From contig NZ_JAFCXL010000008.1 in assembly GCF_049898325.1 (NCBI RefSeq), forward strand, positions 1 to 64,000: a DNA stretch of 64,000 nucleotides, written 5' to 3'. A program made the position numbers and the translations under genes. This document shows, piece after piece, positions 35,793 to 45,080 of the stretch (positions within the stretch are counted from its first letter, which is position 1; the number at the start of each line of letters is the position of its first letter). Source of the stretch: JAFCUW01 sp049898325. GTDB taxonomy: Bacteria; Pseudomonadota; Gammaproteobacteria; Burkholderiales; Burkholderiaceae_D. Under the pieces are notes generated by a model, which worked only from the letters and a program-made list of their open reading frames with translations, was not told the origin of the DNA and did no database searches.

Positions 35793-36572
35793 GTGATTGA
35801 GCGCAGCGTCCCGGTGGTGATCACCCGCCCGCGCGCCCAGTGCGGCGCGCTGGCCGAGGCCGTGCGCGCGCTGGGCCGCGAAGCGGTGCTGCTGCCGCTG
35901 CTCGACATCGAGCCGCTGGCCGACCCGGCCGCCTTGCGCGCGGTGCTGGCGCGGCTGGACGAATACGCGCTGGTCGCCTTCGTCTCGCCCAACGCCATCG
36001 ACGCCACCTTTGCCCAGTTATCCGCGTGGCCGCCGCAGGTGGCCATCGCGGTGCTGGGCGAGGGCAGCCGCCTGTGCCTGGCCGCCCATGGCGTGAGCGA
36101 CGCCAACGCCACCATCTACAGCCCGCTCGACCCGGCGCGCAGCGACTCCGAGCACCTGATGGCGGCGCTCGACGTGAAGGCCCTGGCCGGGCGCGACGTG
36201 CTCATCGTGCGCGGCGAATCGGGCCGCGAACTGCTCGCCGAGGGCCTGCGCGGCGCCGGCGCCCGCGTCACCACGGTGGCCGCCTACCGGCGCCGGGTAC
36301 CACCGTTGACGCCCGCGCTGGCCGCGCAGATCGCCAGCCTGATTGCGCGTCCGTGCGACTGGATCGTCACCAGTTCGGAGGCCCTGCGCGGCCTGTTCGC
36401 CCTGCTCGAGCAGATGGGTGGACCCGCTGCCGTTGTAAAAATGCAACAGCAGCGCCTGATCGTGCCGCACGCGCGCATCGCCGAAACCGCCGCCGCGCTG
36501 GGCGCGGGCCGGCTCACCCTGTCGGGATCAGGCGACGCCAGCCTGCTTGCCGCGTTACAATCACGAGCATGA
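35793..36572 (+). CDS. hemD: Uroporphyrinogen-III synthase
   Basis: 259 residues beginning with GTG at 35793, 12 bases after hemC. The two-domain HemD fold is recognisable from VVITRPRAQ at the start, the FVSPNAID segment, VLIVRGESGRELLAEGL in the middle and the conserved WIVTSSEALRGLF near 190-202. It cyclises hydroxymethylbilane with inversion of ring D. Its stop overlaps the hemX start (ATGA). Confidence 0.92.
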   Translation: MIERSVPVVITRPRAQCGALAEAVRALGREAVLLPLLDIEPLADPAALRAVLARLDEYALVAFVSPNAIDATFAQLSAWPPQVAIAVLGEGSRLCLAAHGVSDANATIYSPLDPARSDSEHLMAALDVKALAGRDVLIVRGESGRELLAEGLRGAGARVTTVAAYRRRVPPLTPALAAQIASLIARPCDWIVTSSEALRGLFALLEQMGGPAAVVKMQQQRLIVPHARIAETAAALGAGRLTLSGSGDASLLAALQSRA

Positions 36573-37672
36573 ACGAACTACCACCATTACCGGACACCAC
36601 CAGTCCAACTTCCCCTGTGCCCGCGCGGGCCACCTTGGGCGACCTGCTGCAGCTGCCGCTGGTCAAAGTGACAATCGTGCTATTGCTGCTGCTGGCCGCG
36701 CTGGCCTGGTCGACCCACAGCCGCTTTGGCCGCCTTCGCGCCGAGACGGCCCGCAGCCTGCAAAAAGTCGAAGCGACCACCAACGAGACGGTGGCGCTGG
36801 CGCGCCAGGTGCAGGAGCAGAGCAAGGAGCTGCAAGTGAAGGTGGCGGCGCTCGAGAGTCGCCAGAGCGAGGCGCAAAGCCAGCAACTGGCGCTCGAACA
36901 GCTCTACCAGGACCTGTCGAAGAACCGCGACGAGTGGGCGCTCGCTGAAATCGAACAGGTGCTCTCGACCGCCAGCCAGCAGCTGCAGTTGGCCGGCAAC
37001 GTGCAGGGCGCGCTGATCGCCCTGCAAAACGCCGACCGCTCGCTCTCGCGCAACGACAAGCCGCAGTTCATCACCATCCGCCGGGCCATCGCCCGCGACA
37101 CCGACAAGCTCAAGGCGCTGCCCGGCATCGATGTGGCCGGCCTGGCCGTGCGCATCGATAACGTCATCACCCAGATCGACACCCTGCCCATGCTGTCGGA
37201 TTCGAAGCCGGTAGCGCCGGCCGACCTGGCCCGGTCGGCGCCGCGCGCGCCGCGCGCCGCCGGCACGGCGGCGGGCGTCGCGCCCGAGCCCATCGGCGCC
37301 CGTATCGGCCAGCTGTGGACGCTGTGGACGGTGGAAATGTGGGATGAAATCCGCCAGTTGATCCGCGTGCGCCGGGTCGACACGCCGGAGGCGCTGATGC
37401 TGTCGCCGCGCGAAGCCTATTTCACCCGCGAGAACCTGAAACTGCGCCTGCTCAATGCCCGCCTGGCCCTATTGTCGCGCAACGAGGCGGCCTTTCGCAG
37501 CGACCTTGAAACGGTGCAGGACGCGCTGCTCAAGTATTTCGACACGCGCGCGCGCAGCACCCAGGCCGCGCAGTCGATGCTGAGACAGCTGCAGGGCAAC
37601 AACCTGGCGATCGACATGCCGACCCTGGCCGACAGCCTGAACGCCGTGCGCACCTACAAAGCGAAGCCTTAA
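36569..37672 (+). CDS. hemX: HemX-like uroporphyrin-III C-methyltransferase family membrane protein
   Basis: 367 residues. A single membrane helix (about 32-47) is followed by a long coiled coil (about 60-125) and a periplasmic helical domain with the family segment LWTLWTVEMWDEIRQLIRVRRVD. Despite the family name there is no SAM-binding motif, so a structural or regulatory role in haem synthesis is more likely. Overlaps hemD by ATGA and is three bases upstream of hemY. Confidence 0.9.
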   Translation: MNELPPLPDTTSPTSPVPARATLGDLLQLPLVKVTIVLLLLLAALAWSTHSRFGRLRAETARSLQKVEATTNETVALARQVQEQSKELQVKVAALESRQSEAQSQQLALEQLYQDLSKNRDEWALAEIEQVLSTASQQLQLAGNVQGALIALQNADRSLSRNDKPQFITIRRAIARDTDKLKALPGIDVAGLAVRIDNVITQIDTLPMLSDSKPVAPADLARSAPRAPRAAGTAAGVAPEPIGARIGQLWTLWTVEMWDEIRQLIRVRRVDTPEALMLSPREAYFTRENLKLRLLNARLALLSRNEAAFRSDLETVQDALLKYFDTRARSTQAAQSMLRQLQGNNLAIDMPTLADSLNAVRTYKAKP

Positions 37673-37675
37673 GCC

Positions 37676-38872
37676 ATGCGTCTATTACTCTGGTTGGTCG
37701 CGCTGATGGCCCTGGCAATCGGCATCGCCGTCACGGCCCGCTTCAATCCCGGCAACGTGGTGCTGTTCTATCCGCCGCACCGGATCGACCTGTCGCTCAA
37801 TTTCGTCATCGTCCTCGAAGTGCTGCTGTTCGCCCTCGTGTACGCGCTGCTGCGGGCGTTCAACGCCACCGTCGGCATGCCGGCGCGGGTTGCCGCCTAC
37901 CGCCAGCGCAAGCGTGAGCGCTACAGCAACAAGGGCTTGCGCGAAGCCTTGAAGGCGCTGTTCGAAGGGCGCTTCGGGCATGCCGAGAAGGCTGCCGCGC
38001 GCGCCGCCGAGCTGCCCGAGAACGCCGGCCTGGCGGCGCTGATCGGCGCGCGCGCCGCCCACCGCATGCGCGAGCCGGCGCGCCGCGATAACTGGCTGGC
38101 CGCCGTGAGCGCGGACGCGTCGCTGAAAACGGCGCGCCTGATGACGCTCACCGAGCTGATGGTCGACGACCACCAGCCGGAAGCGGCGCTCGACGCCGTG
38201 GCCGAACTGAGCGCCAGCGGCATTCGCCACATCTACGCCCTGCAATGGTCGATGCGGGCCCACCAGCAAGCGAAGAACTGGCCGGAAGTGCTGCGCCTGG
38301 TGCGTTCGCTCGACAAGCACAAGGCGTTGCACCCGGCGCTGTCGGCGCGCCTGCGCGAATTGGCCTACGACGCCCTGCTGTGCGACGCCAGCCATGACGC
38401 CGAGTCGATCCTGCGGGTCTGGTCGGGCGTGCCCACTGCCGATCGCATCAAGCCCTACATCGCCGCGCGCGCCGCCAGCGCCCTCAGTGCCCGCGGCCTG
38501 CATGACGAAGCGCGCGCCACCGTCGAAGAAGCCCTGGCCGCCGCATGGGACGACCGGGTGGTGCGCGCCTACCGCGACGCGGCCGCCCCGGCCGGCACGC
38601 CGGCGCTGCTGGCGCAGATCGAAAAATGCGAGCAGTGGCTGGCGCAACGGCCGAACGACGCCGAACTGGCCTTGAGCCTGGGCGCGCTGTGCCTGAAGCA
38701 GAAACTGTGGGGCAAGGCCCAGCGCTACCTGGAGCAGGCCCTGTCCGACGCCAGCGCCCCCGCCATGGTGCGCGAGTGCCACCTGAAACTGGCGCAGCTG
38801 CACGAGGCGCTGGGCCAGCACGAGCAGGCCGCTGCCCATTACCGCCAGTGCGCGCTGGCCAGCCTGCTGTGA
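37676..38872 (+). CDS. hemY: HemY haem-biosynthesis-associated TPR protein
   Basis: 398 residues. Two membrane helices (about 4-22 and 42-61, the second within VIVLEVLLFALVYALLRAF) form the HemY N-terminal domain, followed by a cytoplasmic TPR-like helical region with a clear repeat near the end (LGALCLKQKLWGKAQRYLEQ). This is the proteobacterial HemY, not the Gram-positive oxidase. Last gene of the hem operon. Confidence 0.9.
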   Translation: MRLLLWLVALMALAIGIAVTARFNPGNVVLFYPPHRIDLSLNFVIVLEVLLFALVYALLRAFNATVGMPARVAAYRQRKRERYSNKGLREALKALFEGRFGHAEKAAARAAELPENAGLAALIGARAAHRMREPARRDNWLAAVSADASLKTARLMTLTELMVDDHQPEAALDAVAELSASGIRHIYALQWSMRAHQQAKNWPEVLRLVRSLDKHKALHPALSARLRELAYDALLCDASHDAESILRVWSGVPTADRIKPYIAARAASALSARGLHDEARATVEEALAAAWDDRVVRAYRDAAAPAGTPALLAQIEKCEQWLAQRPNDAELALSLGALCLKQKLWGKAQRYLEQALSDASAPAMVRECHLKLAQLHEALGQHEQAAAHYRQCALASLL

Positions 38873-38943
38873 GCGCCGCCTGAGCCCCTGCCGCCTTCCG
38901 CTATAATCACGCCGTAAAATCTTTCGCAAACCAAGGATAATCC

Positions 38944-39480
38944 ATGAGTCTCAATAAAGTATCTTCCGGCAAAGACGTGCCGAACGACTTCAACGTCATC
39001 ATCGAAATCCCGATGAATGCCGATCCGATCAAGTACGAAGTGGACAAGGAATCGGGCGCGATTTTCGTCGACCGTTTCATGAGCACGGCGATGCACTATC
39101 CGTGCAACTACGGCTATGTGCCGAACACCCTGTCCGACGACGGCGACCCGTGCGACGTGCTGGTGATCACGCCTTTCCCCCTGTTCCCCGGCGTGGTGGT
39201 GCGTTGCCGCGCCATCGGCGTGCTGAAGATGACGGACGAAGCGGGCGGCGACGCCAAGGTGCTGGCCGTCCCGGTCGACAAGATCCTGCCGATCTACAGC
39301 CACTGGCAGAAGCCGGAAGACATCAACGACCTGCGCCTGCAGCAGATCCAGCACTTTTTCGAGCACTACAAGGATCTCGAAAAAGGCAAATGGGTCAAGA
39401 TCGAGGGCTGGGAAGGTCCTGAAGCGGCCAAGGAAGAAATCATGAACGGCGTGGCCGCGTTCAACAAACTGCCAAAATAA
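38944..39480 (+). CDS. ppa: Inorganic pyrophosphatase
   Basis: 178 residues, family I soluble pyrophosphatase that hydrolyses PPi to drive biosynthetic reactions. The signature DDGDPCDVLV (65-74) holds the metal-binding Asp residues and the active-site Lys/Tyr segments (EIPMNADPIKYEVDKESG, HYPCNYGYVPNT) are present. AAGGA lies before the ATG. A clear terminator follows. Confidence 0.96.
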   Translation: MSLNKVSSGKDVPNDFNVIIEIPMNADPIKYEVDKESGAIFVDRFMSTAMHYPCNYGYVPNTLSDDGDPCDVLVITPFPLFPGVVVRCRAIGVLKMTDEAGGDAKVLAVPVDKILPIYSHWQKPEDINDLRLQQIQHFFEHYKDLEKGKWVKIEGWEGPEAAKEEIMNGVAAFNKLPK

Positions 39481-39498
39481 CGCTGGCGGTGGCACAGT

Positions 39499-39526
39499 AA
39501 AAGCCGGGCTCGCACCCGGCTTTTTT
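39499..39526 (+). terminator. Rho-independent terminator of ppa
   Basis: AAGCCGGG (39501-39508) pairs with CCCGGCTT (39515-39522), followed by a T-run to 39526, about 20 bases after the ppa stop. Confidence 0.85.
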
Positions 39527-39543
39527 GCGTCCGTACAGCGGCG

Positions 39544-40977
39544 CTACCAGCCGATGTCCTTCAACAGCGAATACGTCAGGTCGAGCGGGGTGTCGACCGC
39601 GTGGCGCAAGTCCGCGCTGATCGACGGCTCCATCAGCTGATTGCGCCTGGCGTCGGTGGAAAAGTGCGACACCGTCGAGCCGGGCGCGTACTCGGCCGGC
39701 GTGTACATGCGCATGCGCCCGGCGCTGTCGGCGCCGGCCAGCCGCGTGGAATCGACGCCCAGGCTGGCGAACACGCCCGAGTGGTCGGGGCCGCGCCCGG
39801 CCAGCGCCGCTTTCAGGGCCAGCCCCGACTGCTGCGACACCCGCACGGCGGGAATGACGATGGCGGGGTCGACGCCGCCCAGGTCGCTCACTTCGCCGGG
39901 CGCGTTGTCGGCCACCACCATGGCGATGGCGCCGGCCGCCTGCACATTGCGGGCCTTGTCGACGAAGGCGCACGTACCACGGTCGACCAGCGCCACCTTG
40001 CCCCGCACGGCGGCCTGGTTGGTGTCGTTCAGGGGGGCGCACGCCAGGCCCGTGCCGTCGGCGCCGTCCACCACCGGCATGAGCTCACCGACCACCGCCT
40101 GGCGCGACAGGGGCGGGCCGAAGCCGGCGTCGCCCACCGCCATCGGGCCGGCGGCGGCGCCCGCGCCGGGGCCGTCGATGCGCAGTTGCGAGACGGGCGA
40201 GAGCAGGCCCGGCACGGCGCTGGTGACGGCGGCGCCGTTCCACGACAGGCCGGCGCCGCTGACGGCCGAGGCGCTGCGCTCGGCGTCGCTCATTTGCGCC
40301 CAGGTCTTGCCACCCCGGTTGTCGATCAAATAGTAATCCCACACGGAGGGCAGTTCGTTGGCGCGGCGCCCGCTCTGGTCGTTGGTGAAGGTCTGGAAGC
40401 CCAGGCCGTGCGCCATTTCGTGCAGCAGCACGGTGACCAGGTCGATGCGCCCACCCGCCTGGCCGTCGATGCCCAGGTAAAAGCCGTCGTTGGGCATGCA
40501 GTCGTCGAACAGTCCCAGGCGTGAATTGAAGCGCGCCACGATGTGCGGGGCGTCGGCGGGGCTCTGGTCGATGCCGGCCAGTTTGCTCGCCAGCGCCGCC
40601 GGATACCAGGTTGCGGGCCGCGGCGCATTGGGGAAATCGGCATAGATGTCGTTGGCGCCGGCCGAGCCCAGCGTGGCCGTGGTGGCGGTGCAGGTGAGCG
40701 GCACGAACGAGGCGGCAACGCGGATCGGCACCGCGCTGTTCAAGGTGGCGCCCCAGAGCGAGGCCGCGTAATCGAAGGCGATCTGGCGCTGCTGGCCCAG
40801 GGTGGTGCCGCTGTTGCCGCCCACCGGGGCAGCCGGGGTGGGGTCATTGAAGCCGACGCCCGCTTCATTGCGGTTGATGATGGTGATGGTGGCGGCCTGG
40901 CCGAGGCTGGCCGCGGCCAGGCCCAGGCCCAGTCCCAGCACCAGCACCAGCGCCGGCAGGCCCTTAGCGCTGCGCAT
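39544..40977 (-). CDS. Secreted metzincin-like metalloprotease with PA domain
   Basis: 477 residues with a signal peptide (to about residue 28). The zinc site HEMAHGLGF begins at 186 (HExxHxxGF), the end of the chain (LTYSLLKDIGW) is also metzincin-like, and a protease-associated (PA) domain lies inserted between about 290 and 410 (VDRGTCAFVDKARNVQAAGA). Likely an extracellular or periplasmic protease. The ATG at 40977 lies within the end of the preceding small gene (14-base overlap); an in-frame ATG at 41007 is the alternative. Confidence 0.8.
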   Translation of the reverse strand: MRSAKGLPALVLVLGLGLGLAAASLGQAATITIINRNEAGVGFNDPTPAAPVGGNSGTTLGQQRQIAFDYAASLWGATLNSAVPIRVAASFVPLTCTATTATLGSAGANDIYADFPNAPRPATWYPAALASKLAGIDQSPADAPHIVARFNSRLGLFDDCMPNDGFYLGIDGQAGGRIDLVTVLLHEMAHGLGFQTFTNDQSGRRANELPSVWDYYLIDNRGGKTWAQMSDAERSASAVSGAGLSWNGAAVTSAVPGLLSPVSQLRIDGPGAGAAAGPMAVGDAGFGPPLSRQAVVGELMPVVDGADGTGLACAPLNDTNQAAVRGKVALVDRGTCAFVDKARNVQAAGAIAMVVADNAPGEVSDLGGVDPAIVIPAVRVSQQSGLALKAALAGRGPDHSGVFASLGVDSTRLAGADSAGRMRMYTPAEYAPGSTVSHFSTDARRNQLMEPSISADLRHAVDTPLDLTYSLLKDIGW

Positions 40978-41335
40978 GGGACACCTGCGCGGGCGGGGCT
41001 TGCTCATGTCCTTCCATGCACGTCCCGGTGACGTGGCCGTCGGCGTCGCGCCGCACCACCAGGTGCACCAGGGCTGCTTCGCCCAGGTGCAGCTGGCGGC
41101 GGCCGTCGGCGCGGACGCTGAGCTGGCCGGCGGACGGTCGCAGCGACAGCGAGCCGCTGCCGAGGGCGCGCAGTTCGGCCGCGCTGGCCGCGCGCAGCTG
41201 GCCCGTTTGTGGGTCGCGCACGGCGACCATGGGGGGCGCCGCGCCGTCCGGTTCGCTGGTGCGGTCCTGCGCAGTGGCGCAGGCCGCCGTCAGCGCGGCC
41301 ATGGCGGCAAGGGGCAATACGGATAGGCGTTTCAT
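40964..41335 (-). CDS. Small exported hypothetical protein
   Basis: 123 residues with a signal peptide. The sequence LTAACATA could be a weak lipobox or a signal peptidase I site. The mature part is Ala/Arg/Gln-rich with no recognised domain and ends with several His. It overlaps the start of the metalloprotease gene, so the two are probably co-expressed; an accessory or propeptide-like role is a guess. Confidence 0.6.
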   Translation of the reverse strand: MKRLSVLPLAAMAALTAACATAQDRTSEPDGAAPPMVAVRDPQTGQLRAASAAELRALGSGSLSLRPSAGQLSVRADGRRQLHLGEAALVHLVVRRDADGHVTGTCMEGHEQAPPAQVSHAQR

Positions 41336-41422
41336 GGGCTTCCTTTCGGGTCGGGCGGGACACTACCCGACCGACCTTAGACGCCGCAAGAAACGCGATA
41401 TTGATTTAGTTCAAGGCAGCAA

Positions 41423-42547
41423 TTATTTGTGCCCCGGTGTGGCCGTGCCACGCAGCTTGCCGACGATGCCGCTGGGGAAAAAATAAATCGACAGCACAAA
41501 CAGCACGCCCAGCCACAGCATCCAGCGGTCCGGGTGCAGCGCCTGGGCCAGGACGGGGATGCCGGCGAGGCTGGCGGCGCCGTCGGCCATCAGGGTTTTC
41601 AGGTAGTTTTGCGCCAGGATGAACAGGGTGGCGCCGATCACCGCGCCGTACAGGGTGCCCATGCCGCCGATGACGACGATGAGCAGGATGTCCGTCATCA
41701 CCTCGAAGCCGAGCATGGTCTTCGGTCCCACGTAGCGCAGCCACAGGGCCATCAGGGCGCCGGCCAGCGCCGCCACCAGCGCCGCCAGCAGGTTGGCCCA
41801 GATGCGGTAGACCATGGTGCGGTAGCCCAGCGCCTCGGCGCGGAACGGGTTTTCGCGTATCGCCTGCAGGACCCGGCCGAACGGCGAATTGACCACCCTG
41901 AGCAGGAACAGGAACAGCAGCAGGCAACCGAAAAACACCAGGTAATAAGTGAGCAGCTTGCCGTCGATGGCGCGGCCGGCGATTTCGCCCTCGATCAGGC
42001 GGAAGCCCGGCGTGAGCAGTTCCGGCACGCTGAACGTGGTGCCGTCCTCGCCGCCCGTGAAGTCGGACAGTTGCGAGGCCAGCACGGCGAACGAGGACGC
42101 CACCGCCAGGGTGATCATGGCGTAGAAGATCGCCTGCACGCGCAGGGCGAACAGGCCCACCACCAGCGCCAGCGCGATGGTCAGCAGCAGCGCCAGCACC
42201 AGGCCCACCAGCGCGCCGCTCCAGCCGGCCCCCAGCTGCGCCAGGCCCAGGCCGACGCCGTAGGCGCCGATGCCATAGAACATGGTGTGGGCAAACGAGA
42301 CGATCCCCGTGTAGCCCAGCAGCAGATCGTAGGAGGCCACCAGCACGATGTAGACGCAGATGGTGGCGGCCGCGTTGAGGGGGCGCGCGCCGCTGGTGAG
42401 GAAGGGGGCGAAGGCGAGCGCCAGCACGATGGCCGCCAGCGCCAGGGCCAGCAGGCGGCTGCGCGGCAGGTCGCCCGACAGCACGGTGGAAAGCAGCGAA
42501 GGTGTCATGGGAGCGGCAGGGATGGTGGCAGCGGCGAGGGAAGTCAT
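41423..42547 (-). CDS. livM: Branched-chain-type ABC transporter permease LivM
   Basis: 374 residues with about nine hydrophobic segments and the LivM signature around SYDLLLGYTGIVSFAH and MFYGIGAYG. Inner-membrane permease of the Liv (HAAT) family, which moves branched-chain amino acids but also amides, urea and aromatic acids. Last gene of the operon SBP-livG-livF-livH-livM. Confidence 0.92.
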   Translation of the reverse strand: MTSLAAATIPAAPMTPSLLSTVLSGDLPRSRLLALALAAIVLALAFAPFLTSGARPLNAAATICVYIVLVASYDLLLGYTGIVSFAHTMFYGIGAYGVGLGLAQLGAGWSGALVGLVLALLLTIALALVVGLFALRVQAIFYAMITLAVASSFAVLASQLSDFTGGEDGTTFSVPELLTPGFRLIEGEIAGRAIDGKLLTYYLVFFGCLLLFLFLLRVVNSPFGRVLQAIRENPFRAEALGYRTMVYRIWANLLAALVAALAGALMALWLRYVGPKTMLGFEVMTDILLIVVIGGMGTLYGAVIGATLFILAQNYLKTLMADGAASLAGIPVLAQALHPDRWMLWLGVLFVLSIYFFPSGIVGKLRGTATPGHK

Positions 42548-42566
42548 GGGAGGGTCCGGTCAGGGT

Positions 42567-43577
42567 TCAGCGCTTGGCCGCGTACAGGCCGGCGGGACGC
42601 CACAGCAGCACGGCGATCATCAGGCCGATGTTCGACACCAGCGCCAGTTTGGGCGCCAGGAAGCCGGCGTAATTGGCCACTAGCGCCATCAGGAGGGCGC
42701 CGATGAAGCAGCCGCCCACCGAGCCGAGGCCACCGATGATGATGACGATGAACACCATCACCATCACTTCGCTGCCCATCGAGGCCGACAGGGTTTCCTT
42801 GTACAGTCCCCACATCACGCCGCCCAGGCCGGCCAGCGCCGAGCCGGCGGCGAACACGGCGACGAACAGGCGGCGCACGCGGTAGCCGAGTGCTTCGACC
42901 ATCTCGCGGTTTTCCACGCCGGCGCGGATGAGCAGGCCGATGCGGGTACGGTTGAGCACCAGCAGCATGGCGGCGAACACCAGCAGGCCGACGACGACGG
43001 CGACGAGGCGGTATTTTTCGATCGCCGCGTCGCCAAACACGATGGCCCCGCGCAGGCTGGCCGGCAGGGGCAGGGGAATCTGGTCGGCGCCCCAGATGAC
43101 GTTGATGAGCTGTTCGGCGACGATCATGCCGCCCATGGTGATGAGGATCTGCTTGAGGTGCTGGCCGTAGACGGGCATGATGATGATGCGCTCGAAGGCC
43201 CAGCCCAGCAGCGCCGTCACCAGCATCGCCACCAGTATCGCCAGGCCCAGCACGCCCAGGTTGAGCGGCAGTGAGTCGATCTCGAGCGCGCCGCGCATAG
43301 GCAGCAGCACCATGGTGGCGCTGTAGGCGCCGACGGCGACGAAGGCGCCGTGGCCAAAATTGAGCACGTCCATCAGGCCGAACACCAGGGTCAGGCCGCT
43401 GGCCATGATAAAAATCATCATGCCCATGGCCAGCCCCGCCACCGTCAGGGTGACCCAGGTGGGCAGGCTGCCCACCAGCGGCAGGCTCAACAGCATCAGG
43501 GCCGGCACCAGCAGCAGGGGCAGCAGGTCGCGGCGCGGCGCCGGTATGGCCGGCGCGGAGGGAGCAGTCGTTGTCAT
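42567..43577 (-). CDS. livH: Branched-chain-type ABC transporter permease LivH
   Basis: 336 residues with about eight hydrophobic helices and LivH-type segments (GLMDVLNFGHGAFVAVGAYS; GGLGSVGGCFIGALLMAL). Pairs with LivM to form the membrane pore. Thirteen bases downstream of livF and 19 bases upstream of livM. Confidence 0.92.
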   Translation of the reverse strand: MTTTAPSAPAIPAPRRDLLPLLLVPALMLLSLPLVGSLPTWVTLTVAGLAMGMMIFIMASGLTLVFGLMDVLNFGHGAFVAVGAYSATMVLLPMRGALEIDSLPLNLGVLGLAILVAMLVTALLGWAFERIIIMPVYGQHLKQILITMGGMIVAEQLINVIWGADQIPLPLPASLRGAIVFGDAAIEKYRLVAVVVGLLVFAAMLLVLNRTRIGLLIRAGVENREMVEALGYRVRRLFVAVFAAGSALAGLGGVMWGLYKETLSASMGSEVMVMVFIVIIIGGLGSVGGCFIGALLMALVANYAGFLAPKLALVSNIGLMIAVLLWRPAGLYAAKR

Positions 43578-43590
43578 CGTCAGGTTCCGT

Positions 43591-44316
43591 TCATTGATGC
43601 GAATCGAGCGCGAGCCCGAGCAGGCGTTGTTGCAGGGCCTCGTCGGCCACCAGCGCGGCCATCGCGCCGGCGTGCACCACGCGGCCGTCGTCCATCACGG
43701 CGACGCTGTCGCCCAGCGTCTGCACCACGCTGAAGTTTTGCTCGACGAGCAAAATGGTGGTGTCGAGCGCTTTCAGTTCGGCGAAGGCGGCGATCAGGCT
43801 GTGGATGATGGCCGGCGCCAGGCCCTTGGTGGGCTCGTCCACCAGCAGCAGCTTGCGCGGCTCGGCCAGCGCGCGGCCGATCGCCACCATCTGCTTCTGG
43901 CCGCCCGAGAGATTGCCGGCCGGGTAGTGCCAGAATTTTTTCAGGGCGGGGAAGAAATCGCAGATCCAGTCGACGCGGGCCTGGTCGAGCGGGCCGTCGC
44001 GCGATGCCAGCAGCATGTTCTCGCGCACCGTCAGCTGGGAAAACACCGCCATCGATTCGGGCACATAGGCGATGCCGGCGCGGGCGATATCGGCGGTGGC
44101 CATGGCGCTGATGTCCTGGCCGTCGAAGACGATGCGGCCGGCGCTGGCGCGCCACATGCCCATGATGGTGCGCAGCGTGGTGGTCTTGCCGGCGCCGTTA
44201 CGGCCCAGCAGCACCGCCAGGCCACCGCGTGGCACGTGCAGGTCGACCCCTTGCAGGATGTGGTACTGGCCGATGTGGGTGTGGACGCCAGTGAGCGTCA
44301 GCAGTGCGTCAGGCAT
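43591..44316 (-). CDS. livF: ABC transporter ATP-binding protein LivF
   Basis: 241 residues. Walker A GRNGAGKTT, the ABC signature LSGGQKQ and Walker B LLLVDEP are intact. LivF-type ATPase of the HAAT transporter. Its start overlaps livG by eight bases. Confidence 0.93.
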   Translation of the reverse strand: MPDALLTLTGVHTHIGQYHILQGVDLHVPRGGLAVLLGRNGAGKTTTLRTIMGMWRASAGRIVFDGQDISAMATADIARAGIAYVPESMAVFSQLTVRENMLLASRDGPLDQARVDWICDFFPALKKFWHYPAGNLSGGQKQMVAIGRALAEPRKLLLVDEPTKGLAPAIIHSLIAAFAELKALDTTILLVEQNFSVVQTLGDSVAVMDDGRVVHAGAMAALVADEALQQRLLGLALDSHQ

Positions 44317-45079
44317 GGGCGGGTGCTCCCAGATAGGCTTCTTGAACGATGGCCGACGCCATCACCGCGGCCGGCTCGCCGTCGGCCACCAGGGCGCCGT
44401 TGTGCAGCACCAGGATGCGGTCGGCCAGGCGGCGCACCACGTCCATCTTGTGCTCGACGAGCAGGATGGTCTTGTTTTTTTCCGTCTTCACCTGGTCGAT
44501 CAGGTCGAGCACCACCGGCACCTCGTCGACGCTCATGCCGGCGGTGGGCTCGTCGAACATCATCACGGCCGGTTCGAGCGCCAGTAAAATCGCCACCTCG
44601 AGCTTGCGCTTGTCGCCGTGCGAGAGCGAGGCCACGGTGGCCCGCCGTTTGCCCGCCAGCGCCACCCGTTCGAGGTAATGGTCGGCGCGCTCGATCAGTT
44701 CGCGGTGATTGAACCAGACGGAGAACATGGCGGCGGCCAGGCCGAGGCCGGCGCGGCTTTGCACGGCCAGGCGTACGTTCTCCGCCACCGACAGGTCGGG
44801 GAACAGATTGGTGAGTTGAAAGGCGCGGCCGATGCCCAGTTGGGTGCGGCGCGCCGCGCCCAGGCCGGTGATGTCGACGCCGTTAAAGCGCACGCTGCCG
44901 GCGCTGGCGGCCAGCTGGCCCGAGATCAGGTTGAAATAGGTGGTCTTGCCGGCGCCATTCGGGCCGACGATGACGGACAGCGTGCCCGGATAAAAATCGG
45001 CGGACACGCCATCGACGGCGACGTGGCCGCCGAAGCGGATGGTCAGGTCGCGCGTCGACAGGGAGGCGGGGGCGCTCAT
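44309..45079 (-). CDS. livG: ABC transporter ATP-binding protein LivG
   Basis: 256 residues. Walker A GPNGAGKTT, a signature with LSHGDKR in place of LSGGQ, as is usual for the LivG group of urea/amide-type transporters, and Walker B VMMFDEP. Starts one base after the binding-protein stop. The LSHGD variant and the gene order resemble UrtD/FmdE-like systems more than classical Leu/Ile/Val uptake. Confidence 0.92.
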   Translation of the reverse strand: MSAPASLSTRDLTIRFGGHVAVDGVSADFYPGTLSVIVGPNGAGKTTYFNLISGQLAASAGSVRFNGVDITGLGAARRTQLGIGRAFQLTNLFPDLSVAENVRLAVQSRAGLGLAAAMFSVWFNHRELIERADHYLERVALAGKRRATVASLSHGDKRKLEVAILLALEPAVMMFDEPTAGMSVDEVPVVLDLIDQVKTEKNKTILLVEHKMDVVRRLADRILVLHNGALVADGEPAAVMASAIVQEAYLGAPAHA

Positions 45080-45080
45080 G

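Noticed and set aside
38882..38943. Extra gene between hemY and ppa
   Set aside because: The gap is about 70 bases and contains only a ribosome-binding site for ppa.
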